Of a stretch of 64,000 bases of DNA, positions 1-7,401 are shown piece by piece (within the stretch, counting starts at the first letter, position 1; each line of letters starts with the position of its first letter). Source of the DNA: Isoptericola sp044389085. GTDB taxonomy: Bacteria > Actinomycetota > Actinomycetes > Actinomycetales > Cellulomonadaceae. A model generated the notes under the pieces. The model was given only the letters and a program-made list of their open reading frames with translations. It ran no database searches and was not told the DNA's origin. The stretch spans positions 186,001 through 250,000 of the forward strand of contig NZ_JBIRXP010000005.1 of assembly GCF_044389085.1 (NCBI RefSeq), in the 5' to 3' direction. A program made the translations under genes and the position numbers.

Positions 1-602
1 AGCGCCGACACCACGACCTCGGCGGTGGCCCGCGACAGCTCGAGGTGCCCGGGGTACGCCTTGACCACCACGGCGTTGCCGACCGCGAGCGCCGACGCCG
101 TGTCCCCGCCCGCGACCGAGAAGGCGAACGGGAAGTTCGACGCGGCGAACACGGCCACCACACCGAGGGGGACGAGCATCCGCCGCAGGTCCGGCACCGG
201 CGGGACACCCTCCGGGTCCGGGTGGTCGATCGTCGCCTCCAGGCACGACCCCTCCAGCGCCACGGAGGCGAACAGCCGCAGCTGGGCGGTCGTCCGGGCG
301 AGCTCTCCCGCGAGCCGGGCGTCGGGCAGACGGGACTCGCGCCGCGCCAGCGGGACGAGCACCGGTGCCGCCGCGTCCAGGGCGTCGGCGACGGCCCGGA
401 GCCACCGTGCGCGGGTGCCCGGGTCGGACTCGGCCGCCAGGTCCGCCGCGGCGGTCGCCGCCCGGAGGACGTCGTGGAGGCCGGTCGTCGTCGTGTCCGG
501 TTCCATGCCTGCGCTCACGTCGCCTGTCACGTCATCGCTCATCTCGTTGCTCACGTCATCGCTCACGTCGTTGGTCGCGTCGTTCCTCACGTCGTCGCTC
601 AC
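1..602 (-). CDS. Aldehyde dehydrogenase, probably 2,5-dioxovalerate (alpha-ketoglutarate semialdehyde) dehydrogenase, C-terminus off the left edge
   Basis: Only about the first 200 residues are present. The readable part contains the aldehyde dehydrogenase cofactor-binding start: a VPLGVVAVFAASNFPFAFS stretch followed by GGDTASALAVGNAVVVKAYPGH, typical of the NADP-dependent alpha-ketoglutarate semialdehyde dehydrogenase branch. Such enzymes oxidise 2,5-dioxopentanoate to 2-oxoglutarate, the last step of oxidative glucarate, galactarate or pentonate catabolism. That fits the two dehydratases upstream. The frame opens at a GTG (600-602) overlapping the stop of the upstream gene, but ATGs at 542 and 506 are equally in frame. 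The first roughly 32 residues are a low-complexity VSDD-like repeat, so the true start is uncertain and 506 gives the conventional N-terminus. Confidence 0.85.
   Translation of the reverse strand, partial: MSDDVRNDATNDVSDDVSNEMSDDVTGDVSAGMEPDTTTTGLHDVLRAATAAADLAAESDPGTRARWLRAVADALDAAAPVLVPLARRESRLPDARLAGELARTTAQLRLFASVALEGSCLEATIDHPDPEGVPPVPDLRRMLVPLGVVAVFAASNFPFAFSVAGGDTASALAVGNAVVVKAYPGHLELSRATAEVVVSA
506..602 (-). repeat. 12-bp tandem repeat with serial in-frame start codons
   Basis: Bases 529-600 are six head-to-tail 12-bp units resembling acgtcatcgctc on the plus strand. On the coding strand they read as tetrapeptides such as VSDD, VSNE and MSDD. Almost every unit begins with GTG or ATG in frame with the dehydrogenase. 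Candidate starts therefore fall at 602, 590, 566, 554, 542, 530, 518 and 506. Confidence 0.8.
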
Positions 603-1789
603 ATCCACGCCGTCGAGCCGTCCGGCCGACGGGGCACGCGGCGTTCCCAGTGCACCCAGTCGTCGTCGCGCAGCGCGTCCTCGTCGATCGTCACGCCCCA
701 GCCCGGGCGCTCGGGCCGCAGCTCGAGGTGCCCGTCCACGGGCTCGTAGGGGTCCGGGCACCACGACACGGCGTCAGGCTTGAACTCCAGGATCGAGAAG
801 TTGGTCGTCGCGGCGGCGAAGTGCACGTTGGCCGCCGTCGCGAGCGGGCCGAGCGGGTTGTGCGGGGCCACGGGGACGTAGCGGGTCTCGGCGAGCGCGG
901 CGATCTTGAGCATCGTCGTGAGGCCGCCCACCACGCAGATGTCGGGCTGCACGATGTCGGCCCCCTGGGCTGCGAGGAGCGCGTCGAACTCGTGGGTGGA
1001 GTACAGCGACTCGCCCGTCGCGAGCGGTACCGGCATCTGGTCCCGCACCCGGGCCCACGCCGGGACGTGCTCGGGGCGCAGCGGCTCCTCGAGGAACAGG
1101 GGCTCCGAGGGGGCGACCGCACGCCCCAGCTCCACCGCCTGGTGCGGCTCCCAGAGGCACGCGTGCGCGTCGAGAGCGAACTCCCAGTCGTCGGGGTGGG
1201 CCGCGCGGACCTGGCGGAAGTACTCGCCCGTCTCGCGTGCGAGCGCACCGAACCGGCGGCGGTGGAGGTCGCTCCGGTACGGGCTGAGCTTGAACGCGGT
1301 GAACCCGTGGGAGTCGTGCAGGGACCGCGTGCGGTCCACGAGATCGGGCAGGTCGGGCGCGGAGTACAGGCCGGCGTAGACGCGGACCCGGTCGCGCACG
1401 GCGCCTCCGATCAGCCGGTAGACCGGAAGGCCTGCGGCCTTGCCCGCGACGTCCCACAGCGCGTGGTCGATCGCCGAGATCGCCGCCAGTCCCAGGGCGC
1501 CCGGCGGGAACCGGGAGGACTGGCGCAGCAGCTCGTTGACGAAGGTGACGCGGGTGGCGTCCACGCCCCGCACCTGGTCGGCCAGGTACTCCAGCAGCGG
1601 CGGGAACGCGAGGTCCGGGCCGTGGTTGTAGACCTCCGACCAGCCGGTGAGCCCACCTGCCGTCGTGATCTTCACCAGGACCCGCGGCCGGTCTCCCACC
1701 CGCTGCAGGAACGTCTCGAGGCGGTCGATCCGGAGGTCCGCGTCGCCGGGCCCCGCCTCCCGTGCCCCGGTGCCGGCCTGCGCCGTCAT
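599..1789 (-). CDS. Enolase-superfamily (mandelate racemase/galactonate dehydratase type) sugar-acid dehydratase
   Basis: This 396-residue protein has the full-length mandelate racemase/muconate lactonizing enzyme architecture: a capping domain to about residue 130 and then a TIM barrel. The three metal ligands are visible as D207 (ALDAHACL), E234/E235 (LFLEEPL) and E260 (LATGES). A likely general-base histidine, H310, sits in VAPHNPLGP, as in the galactonate dehydratase subgroup. The family dehydrates hexonates or aldarates to 2-keto-3-deoxy acids. The next two enzymes in the operon suggest the product is 5-dehydro-4-deoxyglucarate or a similar keto-deoxy acid. Substrate cannot be fixed by eye; galactarate, glucarate, galactonate or a pentonate are open. 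Start ATG overlaps the upstream stop by 4 bases. Confidence 0.85.
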   Translation of the reverse strand: MTAQAGTGAREAGPGDADLRIDRLETFLQRVGDRPRVLVKITTAGGLTGWSEVYNHGPDLAFPPLLEYLADQVRGVDATRVTFVNELLRQSSRFPPGALGLAAISAIDHALWDVAGKAAGLPVYRLIGGAVRDRVRVYAGLYSAPDLPDLVDRTRSLHDSHGFTAFKLSPYRSDLHRRRFGALARETGEYFRQVRAAHPDDWEFALDAHACLWEPHQAVELGRAVAPSEPLFLEEPLRPEHVPAWARVRDQMPVPLATGESLYSTHEFDALLAAQGADIVQPDICVVGGLTTMLKIAALAETRYVPVAPHNPLGPLATAANVHFAAATTNFSILEFKPDAVSWCPDPYEPVDGHLELRPERPGWGVTIDEDALRDDDWVHWERRVPRRPDGSTAWM

Positions 1790-2718
1790 GCGACACGCTC
1801 CTGCGCGGCCCGCATACCCCAGGCGGCCACCGCGTCCCGCACCTCGCGGGCGGCGTCCTCGTCGAGCACGTGGCTGGGGGGCCGCACCGAGCGGTCGCAG
1901 AGACCGGCGAGGTGCATCGCCTCCTTGACCACGGACACGTTGTCGGCGGACCCGCGGCGGGCCCGCAGCGCCTCGAAGTCGCGGATCTGCCGGGACAGTC
2001 GCGCCACGGTCTCCGGGTCACCGGCACGCAGCGCGTCGAGCAGCGCGAACGACACCTGCGGCGCGACGTTGACCAGGCCGGACGTGAACCCTCGAGCGCC
2101 CGCCTGCCAGTAGGCGGGCGCCCAGGACTCGGCGAGGCCTGCGATCCACAGCAGGTCGTGCCCGGCGTCGTCCCGCACCGCGGCGAAGTGGACCGGGTCC
2201 GGCACCGAGTACTTCAGCCCGACGACGTTCGGGGCGCGCTCGGCGAGGGCCGCCACGTGCCGGCCGGCCACGAGCCGGGTGCTCAGGTACGGCAGCACCG
2301 CGAGGTCCGGCACGGCGGCGGCGATCGTCGCGTTGTACTCGACCCAGCCGTCGGGCGAGAGGTACGGGACCACGGGCTGGTGGATCATCACCGCCCCCGC
2401 ACCGTGCGCCGCCGCGTGCCGCGCGTCCGCGACCGCGCTCTCGAGGTCGAGGCCGACGCCCGCGACGACCACGGTGTCGGGACGTCGCGCTGCGGCCACG
2501 ATCTCGAGCACGCGCCGTCGTTCGGTGGGCGACAGCGCGTAGAACTCGCCGGTGTTGCCGTTCGGGGTGATCACGGTCAGGCCCGCGTCGAGGAGCCGGT
2601 CGGCGAGCCGCGCGGTGCGCTCCTCGTCGACCCGGCCCTCGGGGTCGTAGGGCACGACGGGGATGCCGACCACGGTGGCCAGGCGTTCGTGCAGGTCGGT
2701 CGATGTCGTCGATGTCAC
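1786..2718 (-). CDS. Dihydrodipicolinate synthase-family lyase, probable 5-dehydro-4-deoxyglucarate dehydratase
   Basis: A 310-residue DHDPS/NAL-fold class I aldolase-type protein. The N-terminal TPNGNTGEFYALS (residues 51-63) replaces the usual GTTGE substrate loop. Lys169 in VVGLKYS is the expected Schiff-base lysine, and Tyr144 is the expected partner tyrosine. The family member that removes water and CO2 from 5-keto-4-deoxyglucarate gives 2,5-dioxopentanoate, exactly the substrate of the aldehyde dehydrogenase downstream, so kdgD function is inferred from context. A 2-keto-3-deoxy-arabinonate dehydratase is the main alternative. The GTG start overlaps the transporter stop by 4 bases (GTGA), implying translational coupling. 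Confidence 0.82.
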   Translation of the reverse strand: MTSTTSTDLHERLATVVGIPVVPYDPEGRVDEERTARLADRLLDAGLTVITPNGNTGEFYALSPTERRRVLEIVAAARRPDTVVVAGVGLDLESAVADARHAAAHGAGAVMIHQPVVPYLSPDGWVEYNATIAAAVPDLAVLPYLSTRLVAGRHVAALAERAPNVVGLKYSVPDPVHFAAVRDDAGHDLLWIAGLAESWAPAYWQAGARGFTSGLVNVAPQVSFALLDALRAGDPETVARLSRQIRDFEALRARRGSADNVSVVKEAMHLAGLCDRSVRPPSHVLDEDAAREVRDAVAAWGMRAAQERVA

Positions 2719-4070
2719 GGTCGGGGCTCCTCGGGGACGGTCCCCTCGACCTGGTCGAGGGTGGTGACGGGCTTGATGCGGACCCAGAACGCGTAGACGG
2801 CGGCGCTGACGAGACAGCTCACGGCGGCGAACACCATGGGGCCGAGGTAGGAGCCCGTCGTGGTGAGGAACAGGCCGATCGCGATGGGGCTCACGAGATT
2901 GCCCAGCTGCGAGCCGAAGTTCTGGAACCCGGCGATCGAGCCGACCTGGTTCGGGTCCTCGGCCACCTCGGCGGGCAGGCTCAGGATGGCGGCGCCCGCG
3001 AACGAGTGGGCGGCGCTGGACAGGGTCAGGACGACCATGAGGAGGGCGTTGCTCTCGATGAACGGGCTGAACCCGATGCTGGCGCTGAGCACGAGCCCCG
3101 CGATGATCGGGATCTTGCGTGCCCGGTTCGTCGACATGCCCGCCGCGAGCATCCGGTCGGACACGATGCCGCCGAGCACGGTCGACCCGATGGCGATGAC
3201 GGCGGGCAGCGCACCCACCATGCCGAAATCTGCCTCCGAGAAGCCCCGGTCGTCCAGCAGGTAGCTCGGGTACCAGGTCAGGAAGAACGCCCCCGCGAGC
3301 GAGCGGAACACGTAGCCGGTCGTCAGCGCCCACACCTGGCCGTTGCGGACCAGGCTCCTCCAGGAGACGGTCGGCTGCTCGCTCGAGGCCTCCACCATCT
3401 CGCCCTGGTCGGAGCGGATGTGGCGCAGCTCCTCCTCCGACACGCGCGGGTGCTTCTCCGGGGCGCGGTAGATGGCGAGCCAGCCGACGATCCACAGCAG
3501 GCCGACGACGCCGATCACCACGAAGGCGCTGCGCCAGCCCGCGAAGACCGCGAGCGCCGTGACGAGCGGCACCGACAGGGCCGTGCCGATCTGCTGGCCC
3601 ATGTCGAACAGGCTGGACGCGAAGGCCCGCTCCCGGCGCGGGAACCACTTCGAGACGACCTTGACGTTCGCGGGCTGCACCGGTGCCTCGCCGATGCCCA
3701 GCCCGAGCCGGAAGACGATGACGCTCCCCACCCCGGTCGCGAGCGCGGTGAGGGCCGTCCAGACCGACCACCAGCCCACGGCGATCGGGTAGATCACCCG
3801 CGGGCCGAACTTGTCCAGGAGCCAGCCGGACGGGATCTGGAAGAGCGCGTACGTCCAGAAGAAGCTGGACAGCAGCACCCCTTGGACGGCCGGGCTGATG
3901 TGGAACTCGTCGGACATGAAGGGCATGGCCACGCTGAGGGCCGCCCGGTCGAGGTAGGCGATCGTCAGGCCGAGGGCCGAGAACCCGACGATCGACCAGC
4001 GCATCCGGCTGCGTCGCCGGGCGCCCCCGGCGGCCTGAGCCGCGTCGGGACGCGTGTCATGATGAAGCAT
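2715..4070 (-). CDS. MFS transporter, anion:cation symporter family (sugar-acid uptake)
   Basis: A 451-residue protein with 12 hydrophobic segments. The early signature is AYLDRAALSVAMPFM, followed by DKFGPR in the loop between TM2 and TM3. This is characteristic of the ACS family containing the glucarate (GudP) and hexuronate (ExuT) importers. An exact AGGAG lies 5 bases before the ATG. It sits between the GntR regulator and the catabolic enzymes and overlaps the next gene by 4 bases, so import of the operon's aldarate or aldonate substrate is the natural inference. The precise substrate is unknown. Confidence 0.88.
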   Translation of the reverse strand: MLHHDTRPDAAQAAGGARRRSRMRWSIVGFSALGLTIAYLDRAALSVAMPFMSDEFHISPAVQGVLLSSFFWTYALFQIPSGWLLDKFGPRVIYPIAVGWWSVWTALTALATGVGSVIVFRLGLGIGEAPVQPANVKVVSKWFPRRERAFASSLFDMGQQIGTALSVPLVTALAVFAGWRSAFVVIGVVGLLWIVGWLAIYRAPEKHPRVSEEELRHIRSDQGEMVEASSEQPTVSWRSLVRNGQVWALTTGYVFRSLAGAFFLTWYPSYLLDDRGFSEADFGMVGALPAVIAIGSTVLGGIVSDRMLAAGMSTNRARKIPIIAGLVLSASIGFSPFIESNALLMVVLTLSSAAHSFAGAAILSLPAEVAEDPNQVGSIAGFQNFGSQLGNLVSPIAIGLFLTTTGSYLGPMVFAAVSCLVSAAVYAFWVRIKPVTTLDQVEGTVPEEPRP

Positions 4071-4166
4071 CGTCGCTCCTTGGGGTGGCGGTGACGCTCC
4101 GGTCGGAGCGCCCTGATGAGGGGCACGGGTCGGGATCTTGGCGGAGAACGGCCCGTGCCTCTACGG

Positions 4167-4182
4167 CCGACCGGACGGTCGG
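4167..4182. repeat. Short inverted repeat between regulator and transporter genes
   Basis: Six-base arms CCGACC and GGTCGG surround a 4-base loop in the 165-base gap between the GntR gene and the MFS gene. It could be a weak attenuator or a regulator site. There is no T-run. Confidence 0.3.
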
Positions 4183-4235
4183 CACGTCGGTGTGGTCAGT
4201 GGCTCATGTGCGGTCAGGCCGCGGGGGCGTCCCGG

Positions 4236-4898
4236 TCACGGGGACGGCGGCGCGGGATCGATGTCCTGCTTCGGGAGCCGGTCGAGGAACGCCGCCACGT
4301 GGCGCCGCACCAGGTCGGCCGCCTCGTCGGCCCGGCCCTCCCGCGCCGCGCCCAGGATCTCCTCGTGCTCGGCGGCCTCCGTCTCCCACGACGCGCGGCG
4401 GGCCCACGCTGCGACGGACACGAGCGACGTCTGGTCGCGCAGCCCGTCGAGCGAGGCCACCAGCAACGGGTTGCCGCAGCCCTCGTAGAGCGCGCGGTGG
4501 AACTCCCGGTTGGCGGCGCTGCGTGCCACGCCCCCGTCGGCCTCCCGCGCCCGCTCGAGGGCCCGTTCGGCGGCGGACAGGCGACCGCCGGCGGCGACCG
4601 TGCGGCGCACGGCCTCGGGCTCGAGCAGCAGCCGCATGTCGTAGACCGCCGCGGCGTCCTCGTAGGACATCTCGCGCACCGTCGCGCCCAGGTAGGGCCG
4701 GATGACCACGAGCCCGGTGCCCTCCAGCGTCTTGAGCGCCTCGCGCACCGGTGTCTTCGACACGCCCAGCTGGAGCGCGAGGTCCGTCTCGACCAACGGG
4801 CTCCCTGCTGCCAGGTCACCGGAGAGGATCGCCCCCTTGATGATCTCCAGCACGTGCGCCGTGCGGGACGGTGCGACCACGTGGGCCTGCAGCGGCAT
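4236..4898 (-). CDS. GntR-family regulator, FadR subfamily (FCD domain)
   Basis: A 220-residue regulator. Residues 1-75 form the winged helix-turn-helix, with ETDLALQLGVSKTPVREALKTL as the recognition region. Residues 90-215 are an all-helical FCD ligand-binding domain containing a metal-site type histidine pattern (EFHRAL, AEHEEIL, VRRHV). Regulators of this class typically repress sugar-acid operons and are released by the pathway substrate or intermediate. It is the first gene of the minus-strand operon and lies directly behind a palindromic operator, so autoregulation together with control of the downstream transporter and enzymes is likely. Confidence 0.9.
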   Translation of the reverse strand: MPLQAHVVAPSRTAHVLEIIKGAILSGDLAAGSPLVETDLALQLGVSKTPVREALKTLEGTGLVVIRPYLGATVREMSYEDAAAVYDMRLLLEPEAVRRTVAAGGRLSAAERALERAREADGGVARSAANREFHRALYEGCGNPLLVASLDGLRDQTSLVSVAAWARRASWETEAAEHEEILGAAREGRADEAADLVRRHVAAFLDRLPKQDIDPAPPSP

Positions 4899-4910
4899 TC
4901 CGACCTCCAG

Positions 4911-4938
4911 TCTCGTATCTCATATATGAGACACGAGA
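4911..4938. promoter_or_regulatory. 28-bp palindromic operator of the GntR regulator
   Basis: The segment is a near-perfect palindrome centred between bases 4924 and 4925, with one mismatched pair. The left arm is TCTCGTATCTCATA. It is an A+T-rich island in very GC-rich surroundings and begins 13 bases upstream of the regulator ATG. The inner ATCTCATATATGAGA resembles FadR/GntR half-site organisation. It probably also overlaps the operon promoter. Confidence 0.75.
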
Positions 4939-5000
4939 GAGCCTAGGGGTGGTCGGTGTGCCTGGCAAGTCCCGCCCGGCGCGCGTGCGGATGGCGCTGG

Positions 5001-5948
5001 TCAGGCGCGCGGGAACGCCTGCACGAACACCTTGCGGAGGCGCTCGTCGTCCACGTGCGTGTACCGCTGCGTGGTGCCGAGGTCGGAGTGCCCCAGCACC
5101 TCCTGGACCGAGCGCAGGTCCGAACCGCCCTGCAGCAGGTGCGTCGCGGCGGAGTGCCGCAGCGCGTGCGGCGCGACGTCGTCGACACCGGCGCGCGCCG
5201 CGAGCTGGTGCACCGCGTCACGGACCTGCCGCTGACCCCAGCGTCCGCCGCGCGCGCCCAGCAGGAGCGCCGCGCCCGAGGCGGGCTGCACCAGGGCCGG
5301 CCTGCCGTGCGCCAGCCACTCCGACAGGGCGCGCGCCGCCGGGACGCCGAACGGCACGACCCGCTCCTTGCCCCCCTTGCCGAGCACCCGCACCAGCCGC
5401 TCCGTCAGGTCGACGGCGGGCACGTCGACCTGGACCAGCTCGCCGACGCGGATGCCGCTGCCGTACAGGAGCTCTGCCGCCGCCCACGCGCGCAGGGCCG
5501 CCGGGCGGGCGTCCGGCTCGGCGGTGTGCGCCGCCTCACGGGCGGTGTCGAGCAGCGTCGCGGCCGCGTCCGCGCTCAGCACCGTCGGCAGCGTCCGCGA
5601 GACCTTCGGGCTGGCCAACCGTGCCGTCGGGTCCGACTGCACCAGGCCGACGCGGTACGCCCACCTCAGGAAGGTCCGCGCGGCCGCGCCGCGGCGGGCG
5701 ATGGTCGCCCGGGTCAGACCACGCTCGGACTGCGCGGCCAGCCAGCCGCGCAGCACGCCGACGTCCACCCCCGGCAGCCCGTCGACGCCGTGCCGCACCG
5801 CGTACCGCAGGAGCGACCCGACGTCGGCCCGGTAGGCCCGCCGGGTGTGGGCCGAGTGCCCGCGCTGGACCTCGAGATGCTCGTCGAAACGGGCCAGCGC
5901 GTCAGCGAGCGGCGCCGGCAGCGGCGGCAGGTCCGGATCGGTGTCCAT
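5001..5948 (-). CDS. xerC: Tyrosine recombinase XerC
   Basis: At 315 residues this matches the family length. The N-terminal SAM-like core-binding domain covers about residues 15-105 and the catalytic domain follows. All catalytic residues are visible: R167 (GSGIRVGE), K191/K194 (GKGGKER), H261 and R264 (HALRHSAATH), H287 (GHSDLG) and the nucleophile Y296 (QRYTHV). With XerD it resolves chromosome dimers at dif. The reading frame is open upstream to 6278, but the ATG at 5948 fits the family start. Position after dprA, outside any mobile element, supports a housekeeping XerC rather than an integrase. Confidence 0.93.
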   Translation of the reverse strand: MDTDPDLPPLPAPLADALARFDEHLEVQRGHSAHTRRAYRADVGSLLRYAVRHGVDGLPGVDVGVLRGWLAAQSERGLTRATIARRGAAARTFLRWAYRVGLVQSDPTARLASPKVSRTLPTVLSADAAATLLDTAREAAHTAEPDARPAALRAWAAAELLYGSGIRVGELVQVDVPAVDLTERLVRVLGKGGKERVVPFGVPAARALSEWLAHGRPALVQPASGAALLLGARGGRWGQRQVRDAVHQLAARAGVDDVAPHALRHSAATHLLQGGSDLRSVQEVLGHSDLGTTQRYTHVDDERLRKVFVQAFPRA

Positions 5949-6072
5949 CCAGGTCAGTGTGCCCCTGAGGCGTCGCCGAGGGGGTGAGGCGGCGCGCGTG
6001 TCGAGGTCGCACGCCGGTACCGGGCCGGCAGACAGCCCGTCGCTCGGCCCCGGCCGGCTCCGCCTGCCGGCC

Positions 6073-7401
6073 TCACCTGCTCGCCTTCTCCTGGCGTGCG
6101 CGGCCGTCGTCGCGCCGGACCCTGCGCCACCGCCCGCCGTCCTGCGTGGCCAGGCCGTGCAGCTCCAGCGCTCCGAGACCGGCGAGCAGCTCCCCCGGGG
6201 CCAGACCGGCGGTCCGGACGAGCGCGTCCGGACCGGCGGACGCTCGGACGGGCAGCGCGTCCCACACCCGGCACGCACGCTCGCCGAGGGCCTCGACCTC
6301 GGCCGGGACCCGCCGCCTCGACACCGCGCGCGCGGCCGGCCCGGGGCCCGGCACCTCCTGACGCGTGCCCTGCTCCCCCGCCGCGTCGCCGTCGTACGGG
6401 CCGGCCAGCTCGGCCACCTCGGCAGCGTCCGTCACGCAGACGGCGGCCCCGTCGCGCAGGAGCGCGTGGCAGCCCGTCGAGGTGCCGGACGTCACCGGAC
6501 CGGGCACGGCGCCGAGCGGACGCAGCAGCCGCGTCGCGTGCCGGGCCGTCGACAGGGCCCCGGAGCGCCAGGCCGCCTCCACGACGACCGTCGCGCACGA
6601 CACCGCCGCGATGATCCGGTTGCGGGCGAGGAAGCGCTGCTTGAACGGCGCCGAGCCCGGAGGGACCTCGCTCACCACCGCGCCCGCGCCGTCCGCCAGC
6701 CGCCGCAGCAGGTCCTGGTTGCCGGGCGGGTAGAAGCGGTCCACACCGCCCGCCAGCACCGCCACCGTGGGGGCCCCGCCGGCCACGGCCCCGCGATGGG
6801 CTGCGGCGTCGATCCCGTACGCCCCGCCCGACACGACGGCGAACCCGCGGTCCGCCACCCCGGCCGCCAGGTCGGCCGCCACGCGGTCCCCGTAGGCGCT
6901 GGACGCCCGTGCCCCGACGAGCGCCACCGAGCGCTCCGTCATGCCGGCGAGATCCGCCTCGCCCCGCACCCACAGGGCGAACGGCTCCTCGGGACCCAGG
7001 GCGGCGAGCCGGGACGGCCAGCGCGGGTCCCCCGGCACCACGAGGCTGCCGCCGAACCGCTCGAGGACCCGCAGCTCCCGCCGCGGGTCGAGCCGGTCGA
7101 GGCGCGGGGCCCACCGGGCCACGCCCTCCATCAGCCGATCGGCCGCGACCTCGCTGCCCAGCGGTTCCAGGGCCGCCCCGCGCAGCGCGCGGGCGGGGTC
7201 GCGGACGGCGTCGACGACCCACCCGAGGGCCGCCGAGGCGCCGAGGTGCGCGACGAGGGCGCCGGCCACGGCGTCCGCCGGCTCCGCCAACCGGCTCCAC
7301 GCCGCGCGGGCGAGCACCGGGTCGTCCCCCTCGAAGGGCAGCGCGCCGCCACCCGCTGACCGCGTCCCGCCCACGACGGGCTCCCTGACCGGCTCACGCA
7401 T
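6073..7401 (-). CDS. dprA: DNA-processing protein DprA
   Basis: A 442-residue Rossmann-like protein carrying the DprA/Smf motifs SVALVGARASSAYG, SGGAYGIDAAAHRGA and AVLAGGVDRFYPPGN, then a C-terminal winged-helix-like region (about 370-430). DprA loads RecA onto incoming single-stranded DNA during natural transformation. In most actinobacteria its role is undefined. The N-terminal about 100 residues form an SAM-like extension that is common in the family. It overlaps the preceding comM by 8 bases, in the usual yraN-comM-dprA order. Confidence 0.92.
   Translation of the reverse strand: MREPVREPVVGGTRSAGGGALPFEGDDPVLARAAWSRLAEPADAVAGALVAHLGASAALGWVVDAVRDPARALRGAALEPLGSEVAADRLMEGVARWAPRLDRLDPRRELRVLERFGGSLVVPGDPRWPSRLAALGPEEPFALWVRGEADLAGMTERSVALVGARASSAYGDRVAADLAAGVADRGFAVVSGGAYGIDAAAHRGAVAGGAPTVAVLAGGVDRFYPPGNQDLLRRLADGAGAVVSEVPPGSAPFKQRFLARNRIIAAVSCATVVVEAAWRSGALSTARHATRLLRPLGAVPGPVTSGTSTGCHALLRDGAAVCVTDAAEVAELAGPYDGDAAGEQGTRQEVPGPGPAARAVSRRRVPAEVEALGERACRVWDALPVRASAGPDALVRTAGLAPGELLAGLGALELHGLATQDGGRWRRVRRDDGRARQEKASR

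Noticed and set aside
506..602. CRISPR-like array from regular repeats
   Set aside because: The units are 12-bp head-to-tail copies with no spacers and lie within a coding region. The repeats at 13571 and 63550 are likewise direct tandem units without spacers.
5001..5948. Phage or integrative-element integrase with attachment sites
   Set aside because: Catalytic pattern and position after dprA fit chromosomal XerC. No phage genes, tRNA or flanking direct repeats are visible.
5001..6278. Longer XerC start reaching 6278
   Set aside because: The extra 110 residues are Arg/Gly/Ala-rich with no recombinase similarity and overlap dprA. The ATG at 5948 fits the family length.
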